Source: Euglena gracilis (lineage: Eukaryota > Euglenida > Euglenophyceae > Euglenales). Taken from it: a stretch of DNA of 64,000 bases. The position numbers were made by a program, and so were the translations under genes. Position 1 is the stretch's first letter; the number at the start of each line of letters is the position of its first letter. Positions 11,050 through 23,831 of the stretch are shown piece after piece. The stretch is taken from the NCBI GenBank assembly GCA_039621445.1, contig CP154955.1:38386426-38450425 (forward strand), read 5' to 3'. The notes beneath the pieces are model-generated. The model ran no database searches and was not told where the DNA came from. It was given only the letters and a program-made list of their open reading frames with translations.

Positions 11050-14000
11050 CTGCGATGGCACATGAGAAGGTGGGCGCTGGAGGGCATCCCCAGATGGACC
11101 CGTCGATGATGGGTGATCGGCTGGGGAAGGGGGAAGGGGGAATGGGGAATGATTGAATGATGGAGAATGATGGGGGTGAAAAAGCCCCATGCCCCCCCCC
11201 CCCCCGAGGGTCCCCCCCCCCCACTGCAACAGCACGTGAGCTTGCCAAACAGTCATAGGCACAGCTTTGGGATTTCATACACGAGACGTCAAAAAAGAGT
11301 CAAAAAGCAAGGCGAAGGAGCTGTATGCATTGCCTGTGCGGCAGCATATGGTCCCCGATAGAGTTAAGGGTGGGGACCGTCTGGCTCGGCCAGGAGTGAA
11401 TGATGCCCCACCACGCCATCAATGGCCCCCAGCTCACCATCGTCGCGTTCAGAGCAGCAGGAAGCGGCAGGAAGCGGCAGGAAACGGCAGAAAAGCGGTT
11501 GCCCAGGCGCGTGTGCGTACCCAAAATGGACGGTCTGCGTCGCCATTTTGAACCACTTCCTGAGGTGCCCATATACCCTAAACAATATGCCCCAAATGAT
11601 GTCCCCCACCCCCCAAATCCTGGGGGTGGACGTTGACTGACCACATACTATTCCCCAGGTATACCCGTGATGCCAGCCAGACCCGCAGTAGAAGCGAAAC
11701 GAACCACGACAGGACCAGCTTTGGCTTCTGGTGCACACAGATACCTGTGCAGACACAGCACTGAGAAAAAATTCACTGATCAGGGCAAGGAGGGACCAGT
11801 GCAACGCTCTGGTACAGGTGGAGGGGGTACGGGTAGAGGGCGGTGAGGGGTGGCCGACGCCCCCCACACACCCACGCTCAGGCACTGTCTGCTGGGAGGC
11901 AATTCAGAAGCTTTGTCACCACTATTCCGTGTCCTGGTGGCTGGGACAGTGGTGGGCCCAACTGGATGTCAGTTGGGGGGAGGGTGACTGTTGAATGGAA
12001 CCAAAGAGCCCTTTCCATAAAATGGAACAGGAAAAAAGTCAGCCCTGCGGTTACTGCAATCTTCTTCTCTCTCAGAAATGGGAATGCAGTTGCAGGTTTT
12101 CCACAAATACACTTTTTTTCATTTCAGCAACGTCCACAGCTGGAATCAAGCACTCAGCAATTGAACGAATTGGTATTGGTGGCATTAATGAGGTTTGAGA
12201 TTTTGCACAATCCGGGACATTTGCTCAAGAGTGCAACCCAAAGAGCTTCCCAACAAATTAAATAAATGACTGTGGTCTTTGGGGCACCCTGGTCGCATGC
12301 ATTACACCGTTTGAAACCAGTTGAAAATATGCAAAGGGGCACCAACAAAATACAACAAACAACAAATTCATGAAACTTCGAACCAAATCAGACACCCCCA
12401 AATGGGACAATCTCTTGGTCAGAAAGTCCCTGGTGGCATTTGCAGTTTTACCCAGCAGAATGGGGTCTACTCCCCCCCGGGCATATGACAAGAAATGCAA
12501 GCCAAGGAACCACGACACCCTCAAGACCCTCAAGTTATTTGAATAACAGTGCACTGCCCAAAAAGAAGGCCAAATACTCCACCAAAGATGTAACCATCAG
12601 CAAATCACATATCAAACCACTATAAAAATATCATTTTGGAGGTTTATGCCCCCATTCTGCAGATTGAAGCAGAAGACTCGATAATGTTCAATCAAAATGC
12701 GACAGTGCCTGACTAAAATCGAAATTTGGTAGCAGTAACAGAAACATCGGGTATGGGGTCACCAATGCACATGTTCTAACTATATAGGACACCGCGGGGC
12801 GGGCGGCCACACGCTACGGTAAGCCGTACAGCACCAGCCCGGCCCACGTTGCTGGGTCTGCTCCCGACCGCACAGCCTGGCACAGCACCTGCCGCACCGC
12901 TGCTGGCGGGACCCTGACGTGGCCATGTGGCTGAGTCGTGTGCATAATAAATCAAATAATGCAAACATTAGGCATCTGTGGGGGCGATCCCTGGGACAGC
13001 CGGCGCGGAAACATATCAACGTATGCAACATGTCCTCTTAAAAACACACTCCACACATATAATATATATCACATACACATGGCAGCCAGGAACCATAGGA
13101 CCCCGGGGTCCCTGTCATTCCTCCAGGGGGGGGGGGATAGTTCCACCGGGTCCCAGGTTCTGGAAAAGTCGAGATTGTTTTGGATTTAGGGTTAGGGTTA
13201 CGGCTGGACTGCCGTGGGGCTCCCATCTTTTTGGAATTCAGGAAGAGGTCAGGCCCTGTTTCGGACCAAGTCAGGCCGAAGTCAGGCCAAAATCAGGTCG
13301 AGTTCAGACGAAATTTTGGCAAAGAGCTGCCCGATACACGAGTCATGGTCGACGGGATACCCGTTCACCACGACGGTTTGACGGTAAGTCGGGAAACTGA
13401 TCCCCCCATTATTCCGAATCTCGGCACAAATCTCGTTGTTCACTTTGCGGATCGAGTGGTCATCACACATCCAAATGTCCAAGATCTCGTCCCCCCTGGC
13501 CTGGCCAACGTCATCGCGGTATGAACCGCGGTGACACCCCCCAGCGGGGCCTATAGTTCCTGGCTGCCAACACAGAAACATACACAGGGTTGAGTGTCGA
13601 AAGGGTTCCCGGCCTGGGCGTGGCTGAGCGGCGCCGACGCCGTGCCGGCGGCCCGCAGGGTGCGGTACAGCTGCACCAGCTGCCCCGCCGCCTGCTCCGA
13701 CGGCCACCGCCAACCCCCTGGCCCCCCGGCCCAGCCCCGCCACACCGGGCCGGGCTGATAGGCCCGGGACGCGTGTGGAAATCCACGGGGAGTGAGATCT
13801 GTGGGAAGAGGAAAGGGCTTCAGGGTTGGTCTTCAATTTGGGGGGGGCATGGCTGAACCCAGACCTGACATTGACCCATGAAACGGGGGACACCACGTGC
13901 GTGTAGTTTGACTGGGTGGGAGCGTGTGGCGGGCAGAGGGCTGGCCAGAGGTGGGTGACCGCCCGCGCCGCCCCCGCCGACAGCAGCAGGTGTGCGGCGC

Positions 14001-17000
14001 ACGTCAGGCCGGACACCGCTGCCGCCGCCGACGGTGGTGCAGGCAGCCCCCAAGCTTCAACCTGGGACCATCCCCTCTTATGACGCTGACCCATTCCAGC
14101 CCGGAATCGGACTGCATGCAAAGGGGGAGATGCAAAATAATGTAAAAAAAGAACAAAAAATAAAAAAAGTGAAAGTTCCTCCAGAACCCCAGGGTGGTTA
14201 CCTTTTCTGTTGGAGAGGACTAAGGAAAATTTTCTCCTCCCTGGAGAAAATTTCATCGCGCAACCTCACTTTTTTTACGCAACACAGTGCGTGTTGTGGG
14301 GCAATCATTCACAATTCTTTTTGCCAAGAAACTCAAAACGTAAACAATGCTCGTGTTATATTTCATTAAAAAGTACTTTATCAAAAAGGCAAAAACTAAA
14401 AAAAGGTGCCACAACAAAAGAAAGTGCGATGCAAACTTGCACCGCGGGACGAGTGATTGCCTTGTTGTATGCACTCATACTCATTAAGGAACAACTTTTT
14501 ATTTGAAAAATGGGCCCAAAATGTTTAGTGTGCAACTTCCAGTTGCACAATATTCCCTGTGTTACCCCCCCAAAAATAGGTTTTCAAAGAAATGGAGGGG
14601 CAAAATATGCAAAAAAGCTTTAATTGCATTCCCCCCAAATTGTCATAATGCAAAAAAAAAATGCAAATCATGCGCGTGCTGTGGGGGGGGGGGCTGGGCA
14701 GGGAACACCTTGGCAGCGGCAAATGAGCGGCCTCGGGGTCCATATGCCTGGGGGTGATCCTGGAAATGCGCTGTTGACATCGGGTGCACGTCAACGACAG
14801 GGTGTGTCTTGGGCAGAGCGGGGATACACGCGGGGGAAAAGGTCGGTACACATCAATCCAACCCGCAATAAAATGGACCCTCGGTCGGTGCTGGATCTTC
14901 GGACCTGCCACGGGCGGCCCATGGCGGGGGACGGCGCCGCCGGAGGGGAGCCGCAGAGGGTGACGAGGGAGGTCCGGAGGGGCGTCCGCTCCACCAGGGA
15001 CTCCCAGGGGGCCGGGAGGCGGGCGGCGCCGGGGGCGGGAGGGCGGCAGGGCCCTGGCCTTCCGGACAAGGCACGAGCAAAATGAACGGGACAAAACCTT
15101 TCTTGGGCAAAATCGTTGCCCCAAAGTTGGGAACTAGCCTCCACGGACCGACTGCCATGAAGAATGCTCCGTTTGTTCAGGGAAGGCCACCCATATACTC
15201 TTGTGGTGGACAGGGATTTATTTAAGACCGGGGGCAGCCGCCCAGGGAGTATCCCTGACCCCCCAAAAAATAAGACTTGGGTCTTATTCTTGGGTCCGTT
15301 GTTGAAAACCTCCAGGAAGGGGTTTATTTTGGGGGGGTCTTATTTTTAGATTTTTCCTTGACCCGACCGATGGGGCCAGAAAAGTATCATTTTTTTTTCA
15401 GGTTCCCAGAATTTTTTCCTTCAGCGCCTCGCGCCATGTGTAAATTGTTACATATTGACATTTACCATGATATCTAGAACTCAAAAATCCAAGAATTCTG
15501 AAATTTCGTCATTTTTGTGTCTGAAATTAAGGTTTTGGGTAATTCTTCAGGGAATTTTTTTTACCGTCTCCGGTGCTTTTGCTTGTCAGGGGAGTCCTAT
15601 TTATGGGGGGTCTTATTTTTGAATTTTTGCTCGATAGGCCCAGGGGGGTCTTATTTTTTTTTTAGAGGGGTTACCCTCGGGGGGGGGGGGGAAGGGGTCA
15701 ATTTTTCAACTTTTTTGGGGGCCAATTTTGTGGGTTCGCACTTCTCGCGCAAAACAAGGAAACCCCCACCCACATGACACCCCCCCCCCGGGGGGGAGGG
15801 GGGCATGGCAGACCCACCCACCCTCCCCGCCTCCCGGGGTCCAACCTTTAAAAATCCCTGGCGTTGGACTTAGACTGAATCTTGTGCAGACACCAGGTGG
15901 CTAGAATGGTTAAAAATGGTTAAATTTGCGGGAGAAATTGTGGCTGGGGGAATGGGCAGTGTTGAGAACACCTGGAATCCCCCACCAGGGGGACGATGCG
16001 AAAAATACAACTTCCATGTAAATTTCTTTCTTAGCATAGAATGAAAGGATCATCATGGAATAGAAATTCCTCTGTGTGTCCACATTGGGGGACAAAGGAA
16101 AACAAAAAAAAAACTTCTCATCTGCCTTTTCATCCAGCGACATGATTCAGCGCACAAGATGGTAAATGCTTTTGAACGATCCGCCCCTCTCCACAACCTG
16201 AACTGAGTTTTCAAATCGATTCCACCTCATTTCTGAAATCAGCCTTGTGGATGTTTTCTGGGAAATTGAAACACTTTCACACAAAAGGAATGGCTGGAGG
16301 ACTTAACTCTTGAGTGGGTCGATGCACTGGGATGGCCGCAACACCCCCACCGTCACTGTTCACCCCCAGAGCCCAACCCCTGACGCCAGGTCTCTGGCCG
16401 GGAGACGGGCCCCGCACTGGCTGCCCAGTTGCAGCCGTGGAGGTGCAGCACCGCCGCCCCGGCCACCCCCTCTGGCAGCGCCGCCTCCTCGTCCACGACC
16501 TCTGCCGCCGTTAGCGACGCGATGACGAGCGCCTCCGGGCCATGCGGGGCGGCGGGGCTGATCACCATCGGGCGGCCGCCGGCGTCCCCCAAGGGGGGCC
16601 GCAGACAAGCCCCGCCGTCCTCCTTTGTCAATGGTGGTCTGGTCTGGACCTGTGTGTAGGTCTGTGTGTATGTGTGTGTGCGTGTGTGTCGGTGTACATG
16701 TGCGATTCCTTTTGTGTGTGTTTGTGTGAGCGTGTGCGCACGTGCTTGCATGTATGCACCACATCTGTTCTTTCACTCTGGGGGAGTCGATCGTGGATCA
16801 TGGATGCGCACCAGGCAACCCGGGGCCCATTCTCAAAGAAAGCGGCGGCGAGGGCGGCGCTTGGGCACCGGGGCACCGGGGGCACGGCGGAGTCGGCAGG
16901 CCCAGGCTGCCCGTGCGTGGCCGCAGCCAGGCAGCGCCGCGGCCCTTCCCCCACCGGTGGGCCCAACCGGGCAACCATTGCCATGGCTCCCTGCGTCGCC

Positions 17001-20000
17001 GCCACCGCCGCCCGGAGGGACCCGCCAGCCCCACACAGCCCAGCCCCCCAGTGAGGCGAGCCAGGCTGTCTGGCTGAGGGCCAGACAGTTTGGCTCCCAG
17101 CGGTCTGGCTGCCACAGCCGACTGCCGGGCAGTCGGAGCAACCTGTTGCGAAAGCCCGGCCGATGCGCGCGCGACGCGGCCGCGGCGGGGGGGGGGGGGA
17201 GCACCGCGGGCAGAAGAGGCGGAGGGAGGGCGCCACCGCCAGGGCGTACTCCTCACAGAGGAAGCGGGCGTTGCGGTGCAGGGCGGCGAAGGGCACCGCC
17301 GCCAGGGGGCCCTCGGGGACCACCACGAGCTGCGCTGCGTCAGGCCGGTCCCCGGCGCTCGGGGCCGGCAGGGCGTCCTGCAGCCAGGGCAGTATGGGAA
17401 GACCTGGTGGGGGGGTCGACCCCCCCCACCACCACCCTGGCGGTTTGGCCGATGCCTGTACTGCCCTGCCTGCAGCGGGCCGATGAGGGCCGCCCGGCGC
17501 CACGGCAGGCCGCGGTGCGGGGGGCCTCCAGGCGTTGGGAAGCGAGGTTTGCAATGAGAATTCCCAGGTTCCTGCCGTTTTTCTCTCCAACAACAAAAAT
17601 GCCAAAATGCCAAAGTTTTCTGCCCATTTCAAGTACTCTGGCATACGCTTCACCCGTGATATTTGCTTTGCAGCAGTCGCCGGGGGCCCCAAAGTGTACT
17701 TCTCACTTTTGGGAGTCATTTCCCCTGGGTTCAATCTGGGTTCAATCATTCGGGGGTGCCCCCCCTATGGCCAAGGGGCACCTGGACAAAAGGCTTTTGC
17801 TTCAGGACCACAGGAGGGTCCACTGGCCAGCCATTTCACTAGTTTCTAAAGCCACGGAAAAAAGCCGCCAGCCAGATCCCCCTCCCTCCCCAGGGGAGGT
17901 TCGGAGTCCCCGGACGGGGAAAAAATCCTCCAGCGCTGTGCAACGAGGTGGAAATGGGACTCTTTATGGGTGTTTTTTTGTGCTATTGTTCCAAAAAATC
18001 CCCAAAGTTGCCAAAATGCATATTTTTGGCAGGTTTTGGGAGTCAAAAAATCCGGTGACTGGGACAGAAAATTCCACTAGACCCCCCCTGTGGGTAGAAC
18101 CCTGTGGGGGGTTCACTTGGTTTTTTCCACTAGCCAAATTTGGACTAGCTACAGTTGAACCCCCCCCCCCCCGAATGACTCGATTGAACCCAGGGGAAGT
18201 GACTCCAAAAAGTGCCAAGGAAACTCCCCAGAATAAGACCCCGGGTCCATTTCATGGGTTGGTTGCTATCCAGAGGGGGGGGTCTTATTCATGGGGGGGG
18301 GGGCATTTTATGGATTTTTGCTGGAATTTTATTTGATTTTGGAAAATTATTGCGGGATGCCCCGGCCATTCCTTTTCCACTTTTTTGGGGGGTCCATTTC
18401 AGGGATTTTTGTTTGGAAGGTCCGGGGGGTCTTATTTTTGGGGGGGTTTAAACTTTGGGGTCCCCGGCGACTGCTGCAAAACAAAAACAAAACAAAAGCA
18501 AAACAAATATCACGGGCGAAGCGTATGCCAGAATATTTGAAAGGGGCAGAAATTTTTAGCACTTTGGCATTTTTGTTGTTGCAGAGAAAAACAGGCCGGA
18601 ACATGGAACGTTCAAGCAGGATTCAGTTCCCAAAGAACAACTTTTGAACAAAATTTCTCAGACCCGAAATCCACCCCTGTGGTGGACGGCCGGCCCTGGC
18701 TGGAGCTCCCGGAGCAGCCCGAGGAAGGGGCCCGCGTCGGCCGGGGCGGCGAGGGTCCGGGCGATGGCGGGCAGGAAGGCGACGGGCCCGGGGTAGGGCG
18801 GCGGCAGGACAGGCGGATGGCGGTCAGAAGAGCCCCTGGGGCGTCCTTTTGGGCGATCGCACTGGTCGGCAAAGCGGGTCCAGCAGAGGCAATGGGCGTG
18901 CAAAGAGGGGGCGTCCCGTCGACCCCCGCCCCGGAGGGCGCTGTCCTGGGCGAAGCGTCGGCGGAGGTCCACGTCAGCATGCGAGCCAGTGCCGGCAGCG
19001 GGCGGCACTCCAGCTGCCCACCTGAGGGAGAAGCACCGCTGAACAGCGAAAGACAACCGTCAGGTTTGGCCCGATGGACATGGAAACAGTCACACCTACA
19101 CGTCACAATGACACACAACCGTACACATGTGCGCAGGCACGCTCGAGGGGTTGACACCCACCCACAAAACATGCGTGCACACGACGTCCGCACACCGGCC
19201 ACCACCCACGCATGGGCCCCGCGCTCAAACGGCAGCAGCGAGTACAGCACAAACGTGCAGCCCCAGCGGTCCGCGGCGCTCTGGAGGGCGACCAGCGGCG
19301 GACTTCCGAAGGCCCACGGCGGCAGGCGGGGGCTGAGCCGCAGCCGCGCGGCGAGGTTGTGGCCGGCCGCAGCCTCCCTCACCTCTAAGAAAGGGGCCGG
19401 GGATGCAACACACTGGACGGGGGGGGGGGCGAGGACGCCAAGAAATCCAAAAGCGTTCGGCAAAAGGCAATGCTGCTGTCCACTGGATCTGACTTCCGGG
19501 TCGCCCCTGGTCCAAGGGCGGTCTCTGACTGATCAAGAGGGGGGCAAAGGATGCAGTGATAGTGAAGGGCCCATCACTGGCCTTTGAAGTCGAAATAAGC
19601 GGAAGAGGAGACTCGCGATGCCGGGGCGGGCTGGGGGAGGGCGGCCGCCCGGCGGTCGTCCGCGACGCCCAGCGCTGCCACGTGGCGGAACGCGAGCGGC
19701 GGCGTCGGGAGGCCGGCGGGGCCGCCGGTGTCCCGCTCACTGTCGCTGGCTGCAGGGTTGCTGGGGTGTGGGGGGGGGGACGTCCGCTCACAAAAGAGCT
19801 GTTGCTGGTCTGCAGGGACCGGGTTTCGACCGGAGCAATCCCGTGGGCACTGGGTCCTGAGGCCCAAAGACAACCCTTAAGGGGTGGTCTTTTATTAAAA
19901 AAAAAAAACTTTCCATTGACTGCCCTGGAATTTACAACCTTTGAAACTAGACCAGACAACGTGGTTCTGCAAACTGGGGGAGATTCCTCAAACAAACCAC

Positions 20001-23000
20001 CAAAAGCCATCCCGAAAAAATTGGACGTGGGGTCCCCAGGTAATGTTGGCTGGACATCCTTGGAAGGTGGGAAGAGGCCGCCTGAAATTTCCCCTGGGGG
20101 AAATGATCAGGGGGTCTGGGCATGCAATTGCCAGTCTCCACTTACCAAAACGGCGAAAAAGTGGTCAAAAATGGCCCAAAATTTGCCAAAAAAAAACACC
20201 CAAAAAGCAGCGAGAAGCGGTCAAAAGCAGCCAAGGCAGCCAGAAGCAGGAAGAATGACCTGAAGTGGCCAAAAGGAAACGTGACAAAAACAGGGCTTCA
20301 CGCAGTTGTGGCTCATCCTCGCTGGTAACATTCTCTTCATTCTGGTATATCTGTAGTTATCTGTATTTTTGTCGTATTTGGAGGTTTCGGGTGTGTCGTA
20401 GTTATTCAGTTTTCCGTAGTTATCTGTAGTTATCCATTTCAGGATAAGCTAAGATAAGCTAAGATAAGCACCAATCCCTGCCTGTCCACTGGACGGGAGC
20501 ACCCCAAATGCAAAAAAAATACAAATCCAGCTGGGTTGTGACTTCTCAACAATGAAAATTGGAACTATAATGGGCGGTACCCTGTTCAGAGTCACACTCG
20601 GAAGGGCGGGAGGAGGAGAAGGCAGTGTCATCGCTTCCGCTGTCATAATCATCCTGCACGGATTGTCCTTTGGCAGTGGAAGGGCTACTGAAGGCCTCGG
20701 CGGGACCCGCTTGTGATCCGCCACGGCAAACGGACAGAAAAAAAAAGACACACAACCATTTGTGTGTATGCATCATGTACATGCCCCACCCCCCCCCTCA
20801 CACGTCACTCAACCGCAGAGTTATGGTGGGAGGAGGCTCTAGGGTCCCCTCGAACGACCTCGAACATATGTTCGAGGAGGCTCCAGAGCCTCCTCAAATG
20901 CCATTTAAGGTCGTTTGAGGAGGCTCAAACGACCTCAGACTTAAGCTCCCCTGAGGAGGCTTGAAAACATTCGAGTCCAAGGTCAGCACGGAAGCGGCCA
21001 CCCCCAGCACTGTCCTGGTTCTGCCCCCACCCCTGAGCTGCCGTCGCCGCCCGGCCAGGCCAAGCCGTGGTACAGCCCCGGCCCCACCCCGGCCCCTGCC
21101 CCAGCCTGGACGAGGCAGGGCCACCCCAGTGCTGCCCCGCGCAGCACCGGCCTGGGCAGTACTCCAGCCCGCGGCTGGCGGCGGCGAACAGCGGGGCGTT
21201 GAGGACGCGCTGGCGGCTGTGCAGCGCCGTGCGGCCGCTGCCCCCGAGGTGGCGCGTCGCCAGCAGCAGGTACGGCGAAGCCAGCGGCCCCGGTGTGGCG
21301 ACCGACCCCTCCCGCTCTGCGCCGTGCACTCCCATGCGGGACGAACCCCCCGGGCGACTCCGAGTGAGTACAGCCACGGAGACCGCAAGCCTCGTAAGTG
21401 GAGCACAAACCAGGCTACCAAAATGGGGGAAAAGCAGCAAAGCATGGGGGGGGGGGTTGGACACTCACAGGAACCACACCAACCACACAAGGTGAGTGTA
21501 TGTCCCTACAGCGCTGGAATTACACCAGAGTTACTCACCCGGCCAGGGGGAGCAACAAAAGAGGACTGGTGTAAGGGGTCCCTGGCCACTCACCACGCAG
21601 CAAACTGGGCCAGAAGCGAAGTTAGCGCCGGCCATAAACAGACAAGAAGCCTTAGTGCAACTAAGGGGGGGTTGGACACTCCTGGGGTGCCTGCCTGAGC
21701 AGTGGTCGTTCCAGGGCACATCGCCAGAATAAGCCTTTCCTGAACTTTTGAACCTGCCCTCCAGTGGTGGTGGAGTGGGGGGGGTCGACATCAGAAAGAC
21801 ATCTTGGCGGGCTGGTGGGGACCGAGCGGAAGCCCGCCACAAACCAAAAAAGAAATAGAAACCATGGGAAGAAAGAAGAAAGAAATCATGGGACGCTGAG
21901 CGCGGCGGTGTCCGGCTGGCCGCGGGCGAGCAGGGCGTGGCCGAGGTGGGTGGCGAGGCGGGCGAGGGCGGGCCAGTCCCCCAGCGCGTGCAGCCGCCCC
22001 ACCGCCTGGGCCGGAGGGCAGGGATGGGGGGGCTAACGCATGGATGGGCGTAATAGCCAGCCAGGGGGCAGGAAAGGTTGAAGTTCGGTACTGGCTTGGC
22101 GCACCCCTGCCCAGACGTATCAATTTCACGAAAAAGTGCAGTTGGTTTGGCTGAGCAATGGCCAATGTATGTGGTGGGGGGGGGGGGGCTCGGCTTCGAC
22201 GACAATGCCGTCAACCATGCAAACCAGGACCGACCCAAAACCGAACAGGACGATACGCACCTCTTTGTAGTGTGCCGTTGCCTCGGCCAGCAGCCGGCGC
22301 GAATCCTGCGCTGGGCTGCCCCCAGACCAGCCCCTGAGGGTCGGCGTTTCATCCACAATCCCCGGGCCCGGGGGATGTTCCCCAGGGCGTTGTCTGGGGC
22401 CAGATTGGCAGATGAAAGGCAACCAGGGGGCAGTGAGGGGAGGAAAGGCGGGCAGGCGTCGGGACTGGGGAACCGCGACAGAGTTAAAGCAAATTTGATT
22501 TTATGCATTTTGGGAAGGCGGATGCCCCCTCCGGAAACGTGTGGGGAATGTGGGTCAAACGTCGAAATTTTTATACGTCAGCTTCATCTTCCAGCGAATA
22601 ATAACAAAATAATACCAAACAAAACCGCAAAACAGAACGCAAAAATGCAACGGTGCAAAAAAAAAAAGCACGAAAGAAGCCCTTGCCATCCATTCCCAAC
22701 TCCTCACTTCTCACAGGGACCCGCCTGGGCGTCCCCCTCCCCGCGCCGCGCCGCCAGCGTCCAGTAGGCGTTGCCCAGGCTGGCGTGCGCCGCGGCGCAG
22801 GCGGCGGCGTCCCCCGCACGGACGGCCGCGTCGTGGGCCCGGCGGTAGCCCTGCAGCGCCGCGTCCGCCCGCCGCTCCGCCAGGTCCACGTCCGCCGCCG
22901 GCAGGGCCACTCCCCGAAGACCCCTCTGCCGTGGTCCCTTGGAGGGTGGGGAAAGACCACAGTCCAGCTATGGGAGCCGCGCAACACCCTGGAAGATGCA

Positions 23001-23752
23001 CCCAAACGCTACAAAAAAAAACAGGCATCCCTTCGATCTTTTAGCAAACCCCAAATTGAAGGAACCATTTGGACTATTTTGGCCCAACACCCAAAAAGAG
23101 CAAACAGAACCCCGCATATGTAAGCAACCCTTGACTGGATGCCGTGAAACAATTTCCATCAAAATGGCACTGGAACAGCCGAAATATATTTGTGCTTCCA
23201 ATAATCGGCCCTAGGGGTGTATATTTGGAACGTCGCTGATTTGCAACCATTTGATATATTCGGGTGTTACCCACACCCCGACCCTTGTAGTGGGGGGAGA
23301 GAAGTCCACCCCCTCCTCCCCGTTGGAGGGTGTTCCACCCCATTCCCAGCATTTAACACCCGCCCGAATAGAAAACTACAGTCAAAGAAATCCCCCGCCC
23401 CACAGGCCAGCCCTGCTCAGCAAGCTGTGCAGCGTGCTCTCCCCGGCGGCATCCCCCAGGCGCCGCGCCAGGTCCAGCCCCTGCTGCAGCGTGGCGCGGG
23501 CCGTGGGGTAGTCCTTCTGCATCAGCAGGGCCAGCCCCAGGTTGGCCGTCGCCTGCACAGTCGGGGCGGGGGGGGTTGGGTGTTGTGTGAACCTCATGGA
23601 ATGAGTGGGTGGAGGGAGAGAGGGAGGTACGCAAACAGGTAGATGTGTGTGTGTGTGTGTGTGTGTGTGTGTTCGCGCACGAGTGCGGGCGCGCGCATGC
23701 ACCTGTGTGTATGAGTCGTGAGTGTGTGTTTGTGTGTGTGTGTGTGTGTGCA

Positions 23753-23831
<79 letters not shown>

